Shown here: in pieces, positions 30,795 through 41,599 of the stretch | Numbering within the stretch: position 1 is the stretch's first letter | Layout: each line of letters opens with the position of its first letter | From: Phascolarctos cinereus | Lineage: Eukaryota; Chordata; Mammalia; Diprotodontia; Phascolarctidae | Assembly (NCBI RefSeq): GCF_002099425.1 | Contig: NW_018343964.1 | Location: 7,976,001-8,040,000, forward strand | Reading direction: 5' to 3' | DNA: 64,000 nt | Program-made: the position numbers and the translations under genes | The notes under the pieces: model-generated | Databases searched by the model: none | What the model was told of the DNA's origin: nothing | The model's input: only the letters and a program-made list of their open reading frames with translations

Positions 30795-31938
30795 TAGATG
30801 TCAGCCTGAAGGGAGGTCTCTGAGGGAAGTCTGTGTTCTGTGCTTGGCTGTGTCCTGTTTAGCATCTTCATTAGGGTCTTGAATGAAGTCATTGATGTCA
30901 TACATATCACATTTTCCAGTGACTCACAGTTGGGAGGGATACTACATCAGGTGACAGAATCAAGATTTTAAAAGATTTCGACAGCCTGGAACAGTGGAAT
31001 GTAGGAAGATGAAATTTAGTAGATGTAAAGCACAGCAATTAGGTTGGGGAGAAAAAAGCCCAACCCAACTGCAAAGAGTATAGGATGAGAGAAGGTTGAC
31101 TTAACTGCAGTTCGTGGAAAAAACTTAAAATTTTAATTCACCTCAGATTCAGTATGCATCAACAGTAGGATGAGGGGGCTGCCACGTCAGGATCAAGGGG
31201 AGCAATCTTCTCACTCTGCACATTTCTATGTTTATTCTACGTGTCATATTGTAAAATGGACATTGACAGATGAGAGTATATTCAGAGTAAGAGAGTTAAA
31301 GATAGCTAGGTAGGTAGAAGCAACTAGGTGGCACAATGGATAGAATATTGAACTTGGAACCAGGAAGAGCTGATTTTGAATTCTGCTTCATATACTTACT
31401 AAGGTGTGTGACTCCGGGCAATTCCCTCACTTTTCTGAGCCATTTTTTGCTCATCTGTAAAATGAGGGGGTTGGGTTCATTGGCCTCTAAGGTCCCTTCC
31501 AGCTCTGAATCTATGATTCTGTGAGAAGTAAAAGTCTTGTTGAATGAAGGAGTGTTAAGGACCTTGGGGGGGTGGGGAGGTAGGACAGTTCTTTAACGTA
31601 GAGAAGAGAAAACTTACAGGGCTCATAATAATGGTCTTCATATATTTAAAGAGCTATCATGTGGAGGAAAGAAATAGAGAGCTTCAGAGGCCAGACCTAG
31701 GAGCAGTGACTGGTGGAAATTGTCAAGATGGCAGATTTCAGCTCAACCTAAGAAAGAACTTGCTAATAATTAGGGCTATCCAAAAGTGAAATGATTTACC
31801 TTAATAAGTTTTCTACCATTGTGAGTGTTCTTGTAGATTGGAATGACCATTTGTCAAGAGTATTAGAGAAAAGATTCCTGATTGAGGTAGAAGTTTGTAG
31901 TAGATGATCTTTCCAGTTTTAAGATTCTATTATTCTAG
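30795..31938 (+). mobile_element. L3/CR1 LINE, 3' 1.1 kb
   Basis: Decayed L3 ORF2 from the reverse transcriptase (around TTCATTAGGGTCTTGAATGA, with the F-A-D-D site region at TTTTCCAGTGACTCACAG no longer intact) through AAGATGAAATTTAGTAGATG to the end domain (ATTTAAAGAGCTATCATGTG, AGAAAGAACTTGCTAATAAT) and the terminus TTAAGATTCTATTATTCTA. A SINE at 31317-31522 interrupts it. Confidence 0.85.
31317..31522 (+). mobile_element. L3-tail CORE-SINE nested in L3
   Basis: Head CAACTAGGTGGCACAATGGA; tail AAGGTCCCTTCCAGCTCTGA ... TCTATGATTCTGTGA, which closely parallels the terminus of the L3 that it sits in. Confidence 0.85.
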
Positions 31939-31940
31939 GC

Positions 31941-32045
31941 CAGGGGTGGGGAATCTACTGCCTTGAGGCCACATGTGGCCCTCTAGGTCCTCAAGTGTGG
32001 CCCTGAAAGGATTTATTCTGTGAAGTTTAGATTCAATCAAAGAGC
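31941..32045. mobile_element. Fold-back hAT element, partial
   Basis: CAGGGGTGGGGAATCTACTG and AGGCCACATGTGGCCCTCTA match the left arm of the intact element at 45393-45579. Only the loop and a few bases of the right arm follow (CTGTGAAGTTTAGATTCAAT). It starts right after the L3 terminus. Confidence 0.75.
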
Positions 32046-32669
32046 AAAGATCATCCCTACCCTCAAACCTCTTTAAATTAGACCAGAAGAATATATGGCT
32101 CTTTTTTCTCCACGAAAACCAAAACTTTGTAGAGTGGAAACTATTGAAAGAGAATGGAGTTTGTTGTAAGTAACAGGAATGGTGTCTGGTGTTATACCTG
32201 CTAACATGCTGAATGTCTAAAGCATATTGGCGGGGATATTCCTAACTTTTGCCAGTAATTTGTCAGAGCTGATGCAGGGTTCCTTCTGAATGCTCAGAAA
32301 AACATCCAAAATAATGTGGTTTGTGTTGTCCTAAAACTCCACCAGTGAAAAGATTGGCCGTGACCTGGCCTCAGAAGGAAGGCTGGAGTGGAAGAACAAA
32401 ACTGGAAGGAGCACCTAATTGTTTAGATTCTGATTCAGAATGTGGTGCATCTCCAGGACATCCCACTCCTTCCTTGGTTCCTAAGAGCCTATGACCATGT
32501 ACACCAATCATTATAACTCAAGAGGACGTTTTAATGCATCTAACCTCAGACCAAGAGAAATCATAGACATGGAAGGAGGTCAGGATATAAGTCCTGGAAG
32601 GAAGAGAATGATACAGTAGAGTCAGATATCCTTAGGACAGGAATGGGCTGTCCAGTTCTACTGATGTGT
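32046..32669. other. No recognised feature
   Basis: About 620 bp of unassigned sequence; no open frame of note. Confidence 0.4.
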
Positions 32670-33110
32670 GGCAAACTTGGCATTTAATCTCCTACTTTTG
32701 CACAAACTTTCTCCCTCCATACCTCTGCCTCTTGGAATCATTAGCTTCCTTCAAGGCTTAGCTCAGTTATCACCTCTACTTGGCCCACCTAGTAGTGCTC
32801 TCTCTCTCTCTCTCCCCTTTCCCCTCTCTTCTCTCCCCTCTCCCCTCCCCTTCCCTTTCCACTCCTCTCTTGTCTTCCCCTCCCCTCTCCTCCTCTCCCC
32901 TTCTCTCCTCCCCTCTCCTCCCCTTTCCTCTCCTCTCCTTCTCTCTCTTCCCCCCCTCTTTCTCTCTCTCCCCTTTCTCTCTCTCATATGTTTACATTGT
33001 GTCTAGTACAATATTAATTCCTTAAGAGCATAGACTTTATTTGTCTTTATATCTCTAGCACCTAGTAAAGTGCCATGTATGTACTAAAGCACTCAATATA
33101 TACTTGATGA
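32670..33110 (+). mobile_element. L2 3' part with a CT-rich expansion
   Basis: L2 text (CTTCAAGGCTTAGCTCAGTT, then CCTTAAGAGCATAGACTTTA and ATATCTCTAGCACCTAGTAA). Bases 32798-32986 are a (CT)n/CCCT polypyrimidine tract within it. Confidence 0.7.
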
Positions 33111-33819
33111 TTAGACTAGAACAGAATGCTGGAGGAACAGAGCACAGACATAGAAGTTAATCAGTTCAAAATAATCTCACTAGCTTGGCCTTAGACGCCT
33201 GTGGCTGAGCACAAGATGATAAAGTCTTTTTCCTCTCTTTACCTGGAAAGTGAGATGATGATACTGGCCATATTACATGGAGATCATAGGGATTAATTTT
33301 CATCTAAAAAGGATTTTCAAGATGGAAAGTAAATACTGAGTTTATAAAGTATTTTTCATATCAAAAATAAGTTTTTTATGACTCAAACCATTAACAGTCG
33401 TATTTCTGCTACCGTTAGCCATATATTCAGAGACTAAGTAACAATTGGGGGTAGCTCTCTCCATAGTAGACATACATAAAAGGACTGTCTGAGCTAGGCT
33501 GAACTACTTGATAAATTTGGCTGGACTTTAGTACTGTCTTTAGTATCAGTATTATGCATACGTTGTGCTACAGGGGTGTTTTAATCACTAATGCACTACC
33601 CCACGGTATCAGGAACCAAGTGTACGTTCTTCGTAATTCTCCAAGAATTTGTTCATTGACTATGCAAGGTCTCTAGGTGGGTCAGTTGGAACTCTATAGG
33701 ACAAAGTCCACTGTAATACATTCACCAGCCCTTAAATGGGGGAAACGTAGGTTAATCATATAGAAGGGCAGGTTATTCAGTTCTCTTGGTAGAAAAATGA
33801 AAGTGGCCCATTAGTCTTA
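33111..33819. other. No recognised feature
   Basis: Unassigned. 33120-33360 has a faint MIR-like order of motifs, too diverged to call. Confidence 0.35.
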
Positions 33820-34013
33820 GCATTATAGCTTTACAGCTGGAAGGAACATTAGCAATCATCTTATTTCCACATTTTATATATGAGGAAACTGAAACTGAGG
33901 TTCAGAACTTATTCAAGGTTGCACAGGTAGTAAGTAGCAGAGCTGTGATTCAAAACCAGATCTTCTGGCTCCTAATTTAGCTTTCTTTCCACTGTGCCAT
34001 GCTACCTCCATTC
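33820..34013 (-). mobile_element. L3-tail CORE-SINE
   Basis: ATTATAGCTTTACAGCTGGA ... ATGAGGAAACTGAAACTGAG ... ACTGTGCCATGCTACCTCC, reversed. Confidence 0.75.
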
Positions 34014-35049
34014 GGTCTCCATCATGTTGACAGTTCCTTGAGTAATATGGTATATGTCATTTATCACATAATACCTATTTGATTCAGTTAAATTCAACAG
34101 TTCCATATGTATGATTCTTTTGGCTCAATTTTCTTGGAAAAAAAATTTTTTCTTAGTAAATAATCACCCCTTAATTGATCTTTTTAAACATCTGGATTTT
34201 CATATATGGTATTGCATTAGAATATAGGATATATGCAATGTATAGCTCCTTTAAATGAAGGGTTCTTATGCTCTGTGTAGCTATTGAAATGGACTTTGAA
34301 ATTTTCATATTCCCATGAACTATACAACTTGGGAATCTCATGCTACTTTTTGGTAGTGACCACCACCCTTGATATGCCACATCTATAGGTAATTCATAAA
34401 ATAAAAGAAATTGCCGAGGCACAAGCATTTCCTTCACAGTTTTGGAATCACTTCCTTTATACCCCCAGGTAGTACTTTAGAACTACGTGACCTTTTACTT
34501 TCAAAAGAATGTTCTGGCCATTTTCATAAAAAGATCTCTGTTCTTACATACGTTCTATGGATAGAATTCCTCAATTATTTTGGAGAAGACCTCTTTTGAG
34601 TTGGTCAGACTGTGAAGATCAAGGAAGTCAGCAAAGTTTCTTATGTTCTGAAGGCTTCAGACCAATCATTGTCCATGAAAGGGAGCTAGATGATGGTAGG
34701 ATTGATTCAAACCACTAGATAAATCAATGAATTGGCAACTTAGAACCTACAAGTTCCTTTTGCTCTATCCCAGAGTGCTTACGTGAATCCCAGAGAGGTA
34801 TTTTGCATATCTCGCTTCCAAGTATATAGGAGCCTCAGTATAACTTTAACCTACTATAATATTAATATGGAATTTGGAATAACACATATATAATCTGGAC
34901 TCCATCTAAAGGGTTCCAGTAACCTTGCCTATGAAAAGGTCTGTTAAGGGTCTATCCTGATCTTTTGTCATTAAGTAAAGTTGAACCTGAGTTTTTGAGG
35001 GCTATGCCAATAAATAACATAATAAGTTAGAAAGGATTGGTCATCCTTT
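34014..35049. other. No recognised feature
   Basis: About 1 kb of AT-rich sequence with short open frames on both strands and no recognised repeat or exon. Confidence 0.4.
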
Positions 35050-35238
35050 AGTAGAATGGTCCATGTGTCTTATTATCAAGGTGTACATAAATATAGATCC
35101 AACATACACAGCCTTGTTCAGGCTATAGCTGTGTTCAGCACAGGGCATTATATATTCTGAAGGATACTGAGAACCTGAGATGTGTCCAAAGAAAAGTAAC
35201 CAGGATACTTAGTGAAGACTCTAGAAAAGATGGCCACA

Positions 35239-35396
35239 GGCAGCTAGATGGCACAGTGGATAGAGTACTGGCCCTGGAGTCAGGAGGACCTGAGTTCAAG
35301 TCTGGCCTCAGACACTTGACACTTACTAGCTGTGTGACCGTAGGCAAGTCACTTAACCTCGATTGCCTCACCAAAAAGAAAGAAAGAAAAGAAAAA
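35239..35396 (+). mobile_element. Short A-tail SINE (WSINE1-type)
   Basis: GGCAGCTAGATGGCACAGTG, GACACTTGACACTTACTAGC, then the end GATTGCCTCACCAAAAAGAA and an A-rich tail, with no RTE tail. The flanks GAAAAGATG at 35224-35232 and 35397-35405 form a target-site duplication. It is little diverged from the family form that I remember, so it is young. Confidence 0.88.
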
Positions 35397-35544
35397 GAAA
35401 AGATGCACACCTCATGACAAACAAGAATTTGTTGAATAAATTAGGGGTGCTTATATAGGAAAAAGAAAGACTTCATGGGGAGAGTTGTATGTGGGAGCAT
35501 TCTTCAGTTATTTGAAAAACTACTATGTAGAAGAGATATCATTA

Positions 35545-35727
35545 AAGAATATTAGCTATAGACTTGGAAAACACTATAGAAGCCATCATTTTACAGATGA
35601 ACAAACTGAGGTCCAGAGAAGGGGAGGAACTTGCTGGTTATCATGCAGGTAGTAGTAAGTAGCAGAACCAGACCTTGGACCCAGATCCTCTTATGCCAAA
35701 ATCGAGCGCCCTTTCCACTGCACTGTG
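35545..35727 (-). mobile_element. L3-tail CORE-SINE nested in L3
   Basis: CATTTTACAGATGAACAAAC, GAGGTCCAGAGAAGGGGAGG, then the head CTTTCCACTGCACTGTGG, all reversed. L3 text resumes at once on the right. Confidence 0.75.
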
Positions 35728-35804
35728 GAATTAGATTTGTTCTTCTTGGTCTAGTATGGCCAAGTTGCAAAAAGGCAAATTTACTCTCTAAGATTACATT
35801 TGCA

Positions 35805-36145
35805 GAGACAGTACTTTGATAGTTGTACTTTGATAGAAGGATTTTCCTCATCAGGTAGTTCTGTATTCTAAAGGAATCATATGTCCCACCCCTAATCTCT
35901 ATGAAGAAAAATAATGTAGTGTGGTGGATTGGGAATTGGCCTTCCGTACAGGAAGACCTAGGTTCAAGTGCTGACTCTGACAATTATTAGCTATGTCACT
36001 GTCAGCAAGTCACTTGGTGCTCTAGGCAATTCTCTGAGATAAAAAGGTGCAGAGAAGGTGCCAACCTGCATTGGTAGACGGAGTTTCCACATTTTGAAGT
36101 TTGGTATACCAGTGAAATCATAGGTCCTGAACCTGTCCCCTGTAC
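35805..36145 (+). mobile_element. Tail-X fragment and a complete tail-X SINE
   Basis: 35805-35885 is an isolated tail-X (TTTGATAGAAGGATTTTCCT, AAAGGAATCATATGTCCC). 35905-36145 is a whole copy: head GAAGACCTAGGTTCAAGTGC, tail AGGTGCCAACCTGCATTGGT and CCAGTGAAATCATAGGTCC. Confidence 0.65.
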
Positions 36146-36252
36146 TAACAAAGAAAAAAAATAATCCTCATAATTATAGCTGTCCAAAACCAAAAATGAG
36201 CTCTTTGAGGCAAGTAGTAAATTCTCAATCTCTAGAAGTATCCAAATGGACG

Positions 36253-36453
36253 TTGGAGTTCTTAACCTGGGGTTCAGGAACTTGTTTGTATTATTTTTAA
36301 AAATATTTTGTGAGCTCTTTCAAAGTTATCAGTTTCCTTTGTGGTCCAACATACTTTATTTTATACATTTAAAAACCTAATTCTGAGAAAGGGTCTGTAG
36401 GTTTTTCTAGACTGCTGAAGGGGTCTATCATAAAAAGAGGTTAGGAAGCCCTG
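36253..36453 (-). mobile_element. hAT-Charlie-like MITE, about 200 bp
   Basis: GTTCTTAACCTGGGGTTCAG at the left and AAAAGAGGTTAGGAAGCCCT at the right form the TIRs. The whole element is the reverse complement of the copy at 60818-61013. Confidence 0.75.
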
Positions 36454-36609
36454 ACACAGAGCAAGTAGATGTCTGCTGTCAGAGTTGTCGTACCTGCTCC
36501 AATCTAGGCTGGACTAGATGATTCTGAGGAAGCCTCGGATTCTGTGATCAGCCTGGCTACATTCAGAAAGACACCATCAGAAGGCTGGTCACCACAAGAT
36601 GACTCTTTT

Positions 36610-37108
36610 GGCCACTGTGTCTCTTAGAGGATTGCCTGGGTCACTGAGAGATTAGCTGACTTGCCCATGGTCACAAAGCCAGTATGTGTGAGAGGCAAGG
36701 CTTGAGCTCTGAGGCTTAATCTATCCACTAAATCAGTGGTATCTGACCGGTACCAACCCCACAGATGGCATATTCACTAAGAAAACCACAAATTAACATT
36801 ATGTTGTACTGTATTTCTGTTTATATTGTTATTTGTTTGTCTTGCCATCTATTGTTAAACATTTCCCAATTAATATGTTTTACATGACTGTACATGTATT
36901 ACCTTTATGAAATTGCTTGCCTTCTCAATGAGGGGAGAGGAAGGGGAGGGTAAGAGAAAATACAGAACTCACAATTATGAAAAAAAGATTAAACTTATTT
37001 TTACATGTAATTGGGAAAAATTAAATATCAAAAATTTTTTTATTCATTTCCCAATTGTGTTTTAACCTAGTTCAGAATTTCCTGCTACCCCTGCATTTGA
37101 TACCTTTG
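36610..37108. mobile_element. Tail-X SINE (-) followed by hAT (+) with an L1 inside
   Basis: 36610-36733 is a reversed tail-X SINE (AGAGGATTGCCTGGGTCACT, GACTTGCCCATGGTCACAAA) cut at CTATCCACTAA. 36734-37108 is a hAT-like element (left CAGTGGTATCTGACCGGTAC, right TTTGATACCTTTG) related to 13753-13930. The L1 at 36872-37044 sits within the hAT. Confidence 0.7.
36872..37044 (+). mobile_element. L1 3' end in a hAT, 12-bp target-site duplication
   Basis: ATTGCTTGCCTTCTCAATGA, then GAGGGTAAGAGAAAATACAG and an A-rich end. The perfect repeat CATTTCCCAATT lies at 36860-36871 and 37045-37056. It matches the L1 end at 62467-62640. Confidence 0.88.
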
Positions 37109-37406
37109 CCTAGACCACACTTCCTTTCTAATAGTTATTATAGAGCAATAAATAATAAATAACTTCTAAATCTTAGAGAGTGACATCTACTAATGTACAA
37201 ATACCCTGTGGCAAATAGGAAAATAGTAATACACAACAAAGTCATTGGTGGGAGTGGGAGGGTGGAAGGAGGGTGGTATGAGTTAATATATACAAGTAAT
37301 TAGTAAGTAATTTTGCTTTGTACATCTAATATGTTAGCAAAAGAACAGTTCTTGGAACTCAAAACCATGGAAACTCTCTTCCTTTAACTTTGTCCTTTAT
37401 TTTTTT
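37109..37406. other. No recognised feature
   Basis: AT-rich unassigned sequence. The right end (37360-37406) may begin the L2-like block that forms the next inverted-repeat arm. Confidence 0.4.
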
Positions 37407-37554
37407 ACCTCTCTCATAATTCCTCACTTCTTCTCTCTCTTTATGGCTTAGCTCAAGGTCTACCTTCTTACATGAGGCCTTTCCTAATCCCTTATTCCCT
37501 TTCTTTGTATCTGTTTGGTATATGTAACTATATCTAGATATATATGAAATATAT
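37407..37554 (+). repeat. Left arm of an inverted duplication (L2-like text)
   Basis: This 148-bp arm reads like L2 sense sequence (CTTACATGAGGCCTTTCCTA). It is repeated in reverse complement at 38632-38795 with only two substitutions and one 16-bp length difference. The arms are 1,077 bp apart. Confidence 0.95.
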
Positions 37555-37599
37555 ATACATGCTCTTGCTTTTAGCCAAATGAGGTTAAAAAAGCTAGCT

Positions 37600-38090
37600 A
37601 CTTTCAACATCTACTTCATGCATGGAATTCTGTCTCTAAACTCATTTGTATTCTGTTGTTATAGTCATTGAGTAAACTATTCTTTTTGCTTTGCTCTTTT
37701 CTGTATAGTTTCATGTTTCTCTAAATTCTTCATATTTTTCATTCCTTATGGTGCAGTAATATTCTATTAACTTCACGTACCATAATTTGTTCAGCCATTT
37801 CCCACTTCTTAGTCACATATTCGGTTTCTAGCTTTTAGTATCATAAATAATCATAAAACTGCTATCAGCACTTTTGTACATATAGGTCTTTTCTTGCTAT
37901 TAGCAACCTCCTTGAGGTATAGTCCCAATTGAGTAATCTCTAGGTCAAAGGCTATGAGCAATTTAGTAACTTTTCCTCCATAATTCCAAATTGAAAACAA
38001 TTCATAGCTTCCCTGCTATGAATTACCATGCCTCCCTGAGCCCCACCAACATGAGTCTTCCCATCTTCTATAACGTTTGCTCCCCCACTT
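37600..38090 (-). mobile_element. L1 LINE fragment, antisense
   Basis: GGTGCAGTAATATTCTATTA, CGTACCATAATTTGTTCAGC and GCAACCTCCTTGAGGTATAG parallel the antisense L1 ORF2/3' UTR text at 4900-5200. Diverged. Confidence 0.7.
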
Positions 38091-38094
38091 TCCT

Positions 38095-38465
38095 ATTGTT
38101 ATTACCCACTAGTTCAGTCCCTCATTACTTTTCATCTGGACTGTTAGAATAGCCTCCCAACTGATGTCTCTACCTCATCAGGTTCCTCTCCAATCCTTTC
38201 ACACAACTGCCTGACTGATCTTCCAAATGCATAGGTCAGACCATGATGTTCATTGTTCAAAAATTCATCAGTAGTCTCCCTTTGCCTATAACATTAAAAA
38301 AAAATAAACAAATAAAACTTTAGCCTGGTGTTTAAGGACTCCCACAATCTGTTATCCAGTCTACCTTTCCAGCCTTATTTCACAGCAGTGCCTTTCAGGT
38401 ACTGTATATTTCAACCACACTAGCTTATTTGACATCCCCTGATTTAATTTTGCCCTCCCCTGCCT
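38095..38465 (+). mobile_element. L2 LINE, ORF2 end
   Basis: CATCTGGACTGTTAGAATAG, CTGCCTGACTGATCTTCCAA, GGTGTTTAAGGACTCCCACA and CTACCTTTCCAGCCTTATTT are typical L2 text in sense orientation. Confidence 0.75.
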
Positions 38466-38631
38466 CCTTCAGTCATTAAGCACCTATTATGTGCTAGGAA
38501 TACGAAGAAAAAGTAAAAAGCTCTTGCCCTCAAGGGGCTTGTAGTCTAGTTGGAGGACGAGAGAAGGAAACAACATACACACACAGCCTATTGAATCATA
38601 GAACCATAAATTAGAAGGAACATTAGAGGCC
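38466..38631 (-). mobile_element. L2 3' end and start of an L3-tail SINE, antisense
   Basis: 38466-38580: AGTCATTAAGCACCTATTAT, CTTGCCCTCAAGGGGCTTGT. 38585-38631: ATCATAGAACCATAAATTAG, cut off by the right inverted-repeat arm. Confidence 0.65.
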
Positions 38632-38795
38632 ATATATTTCATATATATCTAGATATAGTTATATATACCAAACAGATACAAAGAAAGGGAATAAGGGATT
38701 AGGAAAGGCCTCATGTAAGAAGGTAGACCTTGAGCTGAGCCATAAAGGAAATGAAGAATTATGAGAGAGAAGAAGTGAGGAATTATGAGAGAGGT
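38632..38795 (-). repeat. Right arm of the inverted duplication
   Basis: Reverse complement of 37407-37554, with a 16-bp extra piece (complement CATAATTCTTCATTTC). It interrupts an L3-tail SINE start, which suggests this arm is the derived copy. Confidence 0.95.
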
Positions 38796-38819
38796 AAAGA
38801 GAAAGTATATCACAAAGCA

Positions 38820-38945
38820 TAGAGTCATGAATTTTTATAGTTGGAGGGGACTTTACATCTAGTTCAATTTTATAGTTGGAGGAACAGGCCCAAAACAAAG
38901 GTTAAATGACTTGTCCAAATGTTTTTGGACAAGAAAAGCCAACTT
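38820..38945 (-). mobile_element. L3-tail CORE-SINE, truncated
   Basis: AGAGTCATGAATTTTTATAG, GTTAAATGACTTGTCCAAAT; the head is missing. Confidence 0.6.
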
Positions 38946-39214
38946 TTCATTTTTCCAAATGCTTGAAATCAATTGGAGGTAAGGAAGCGTTGACTATAAT
39001 GTCCTTGACTAAACTTGATAGAGAGAGTACTGACAAGAAAGCCTCAGGGCATCACACAAAAAGGGGAAATTGCTGATATTTGCTCTCCTTTCCTTTAGAG
39101 GGATCCTGGGAAGCCATAGAGAGGAAAGAAGTAGAGGTGGCAGTATGAAGACTAACAAATAGTTTGTGAGATTTATCATTCATTACATACCCAGTAAATA
39201 TGATTGAATGAACA
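38946..39214. other. No recognised feature
   Basis: Short unassigned stretch. Confidence 0.4.
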
Positions 39215-39640
39215 ACTTTTTTCCCCCAATTTTATTTTTATTTTCGGTTCCAAAAGCTGACCCTCCCTCAGTCCTCTCCCTCACCCATTGAGAAGACTGT
39301 GACCAGTCTTTTTTTTTCTTTTTAAATGTTTTCGATGACTTTTGTTTTTACATCATAGTCTTTACTGTAAGTGACCTTTCTCCCCTGCCCTTCCCAGTGA
39401 ACTCTCTTCTAACAAGATGTTTAAAAAAAAAAACAAAAAAGCAATTTAAGCAATAGCAAGCAAAACATGACTACATCTAATAGCATATGCAGCATATCAC
39501 AACGATAGTCCCCACCCCTCCAACAGAAGAAGGGAGGTGCATTTTATTTCCTCAATTCTGTTTTGGGTGCCTGGATTCTTGAGCAACTTATAGTTAAGAT
39601 TTTGGGAGTCAGTGTGGATTCTTTGTTGTTCTGGGTTTCC
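39215..39640 (-). mobile_element. L1 3' UTR, antisense
   Basis: TTACTGTAAGTGACCTTTCT, CATATGCAGCATATCACAAC and AACAGAAGAAGGGAGGTGCA match the antisense L1 3' UTR type also seen at 4600-4740 and 61600-61800. Confidence 0.65.
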
Positions 39641-40149
39641 TCCTCGAATTATCAACCGATCGAACTCTACTTTTTATTCTCTTTTTCACCTTCCTGAAGG
39701 TTGCCTCCTCTAGTTCTACCCATGACTTCTCTAAATTTATTATTGTTTTGCTTTAAGCCAAGTAAATATGGCTTTTGTAAAATAAAATAATTTTTATTTT
39801 AGCAAAGAATATTTTATATTTAGCACAAAATAATGCTTTTTATTTGGTATTTTGGAAGACCTCCTTTATACCAGTTTGAAGCATTCTAAGGTTCCACTTG
39901 ATGTCTACTCTTGTTCAGTTCTAACGTTGGCCACAATTGGCTGTAAATAAGCTACCACTCTGGAGCCAACAGCTTCCCCTCTTTATGCATGTGCATATAC
40001 AGGCCTTTTCTAACTCCTAGTGAGTCAATATGTAACCACATTAGAGGTGATGCATATTTCACTACCTCCATCCAGTTCTAACGATCTCTTCACTATTTGT
40101 CTTAATCTTCTTTTTTGACCTTTGTGGTTCATTTATTTCCATCGTCTCA
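39641..40149. other. No recognised feature
   Basis: About 500 bp unassigned, probably in part an extension of the L1 UTR. Confidence 0.35.
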
Positions 40150-40385
40150 AGGTCATAGGATCACAAGCTCATAGATTTACAAACTAGATGAACTTCAGAG
40201 ACCATTGAATCATAGGATCATGTATTTTGAGCTGAAGGAACCAGAGAGTCTTTTGAATCATAAAATTATAAATCAGAAGAGACATCAGAGGCCATCTATT
40301 TAAGGTTGGCTCCTTCATTTTACAGATAAAGAAACTGAGGTTAATTGGCAGGCACAAGGTCATATAGGGAAATACGTATATGAAC
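40150..40385 (-). mobile_element. L3-tail CORE-SINE with a triplicated tail start
   Basis: The reversed tail motif (TCATAGGATCA ... TTAGAGG-like) appears three times in a row at about 40155, 40208 and 40256, each about 50 bp. The third continues into the CORE (TTTTACAGATAAAGAAACTG). Confidence 0.6.
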
Positions 40386-41455
40386 TCCAGATCCTGCCCC
40401 TGTTTGTTAGATTTCCATCCCAACTCTCACAACACCTGGAGAAATGCATTGAGTCTGATCTCCTCCACGTCCATCAGTTCTTCACACCCATATACAAAAG
40501 GAAGGGTTATATTACAGACCTACCTCTTCTTTCCCATGGATCAGCTCCAGTGCCTCTTAGACTGGCCTCTGCCTAGAGCTTGCTGGCTTCACCCTGCCCT
40601 GCCTCTTGTCACACCCTCTCATCCCCATCCCAGCCAAGAGCTTCTCTTTTCCCTTTTCCTGCCTGGCTCTCCACACCATGCCTCTGCTGAAACAAAGCTC
40701 CATTTTGAGATCTATTCTGACATTGTGTCTCATGTCCTTGCTCTGGGCCACTCCCTCTGGCGTGGTTTATGATTTGGCTTGGTAACCATGTCACTGGAGT
40801 CCATGAAGCATTCTGGTTTGCAGTGCCCACAAAAGATGCAGTGTCACATGAAAAAAAAAAGTTGACTCTCATTTTGGGAGATGCTCCCCCTCTGTTGGAG
40901 CCCCTGGTGCTGTCCCTGTGCTCTGGCTTTTTTAGGTTCCCTTCCTGCCAGGAAATCCGAGAAGGGCAGGGAAAGGAAAACAGAAGCCGGGAGCTAGGGA
41001 AGGCAGAATAATAGATGATATGGGATAGAAAATTGAGGGGCTGTTTGTCTGACTTGCACTTTCATTACGGAGAACATTTGAATAGTTTTAAGACATCAAT
41101 TGAAACTAGACATTTTCACTCCAAAAATGAAATATATGAATGTTATGAATTGTTCTCTTGGTATGTGTGTGTGTGTGGGGAGCTTGGATCTAAGTGTATT
41201 TACTTGTACACACACATGTTACAAGGATGCATCTTCTGTGAACATATGTGTGCCTACTTCATTAGATGGGTGTGTATGTATGTAAGTTCAAAAACACTAA
41301 AAACACTTAATTTTGATGGTTTGCTTCACAGCTGCTTCTCTTAGAATTCCAAAGCTATCATAGGTTAATGGGAGTTCTAGCAAGTGTTTCTGTCTTTCTC
41401 AGACGCGCACACACGCACACACACATACACAACGCACCCTCTAAGTCAGTCTTAG

Positions 41456-41459
<4 letters not shown>
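40386..41459. other. Repeat-poor stretch
   Basis: No repeat family was recognised except a short CA tract at 41403-41432. A 130-codon plus-strand frame (40380-40772) overlaps the preceding SINE end and has no domain. A poly-A is at 40850-40860. Confidence 0.4.
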
Positions 41460-41522
<63 letters not shown>

Positions 41523-41599
41523 TCTCTCCCTCTCTCCCTCCTCCCCTTCTTTCCCTTCCTCCCTCCCCCTCCTCCCTCTCCCTCTCTCCCTCCCTCTCA
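41460..41599. repeat. (CT)n polypyrimidine tract
   Basis: About 57 bases of pure CT, then CCCT/CTTT variants. The SLSLSL-type open frame is an artefact. Confidence 0.95.

Larger units (their letters stand above)
35050..36549 (+). mobile_element. L3/CR1 LINE carrying five insertions
   Basis: L3 pieces in correct order: 35050-35238 (CTGTGTTCAGCACAGGGCAT, GTAACCAGGATACTTAGTGA), 35406-35544 (TTCAGTTATTTGAAAAACTA), 35728-35804 (ATTAGATTTGTTCTTCTTGG), 36155-36252 (ATTATAGCTGTCCAAAACCA), and 36454-36549 (GGCTGGACTAGATGATTCTG ... ATTCTGTGATC). Between them lie two SINE copies of other kinds, a tail-X piece, a tail-X SINE and a hAT. Confidence 0.75.

Noticed and set aside
40380-40772. 130-codon plus-strand frame
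   Set aside because: Starts in the end of a SINE and is proline/leucine/histidine-rich from pyrimidine-rich DNA; no family resemblance.
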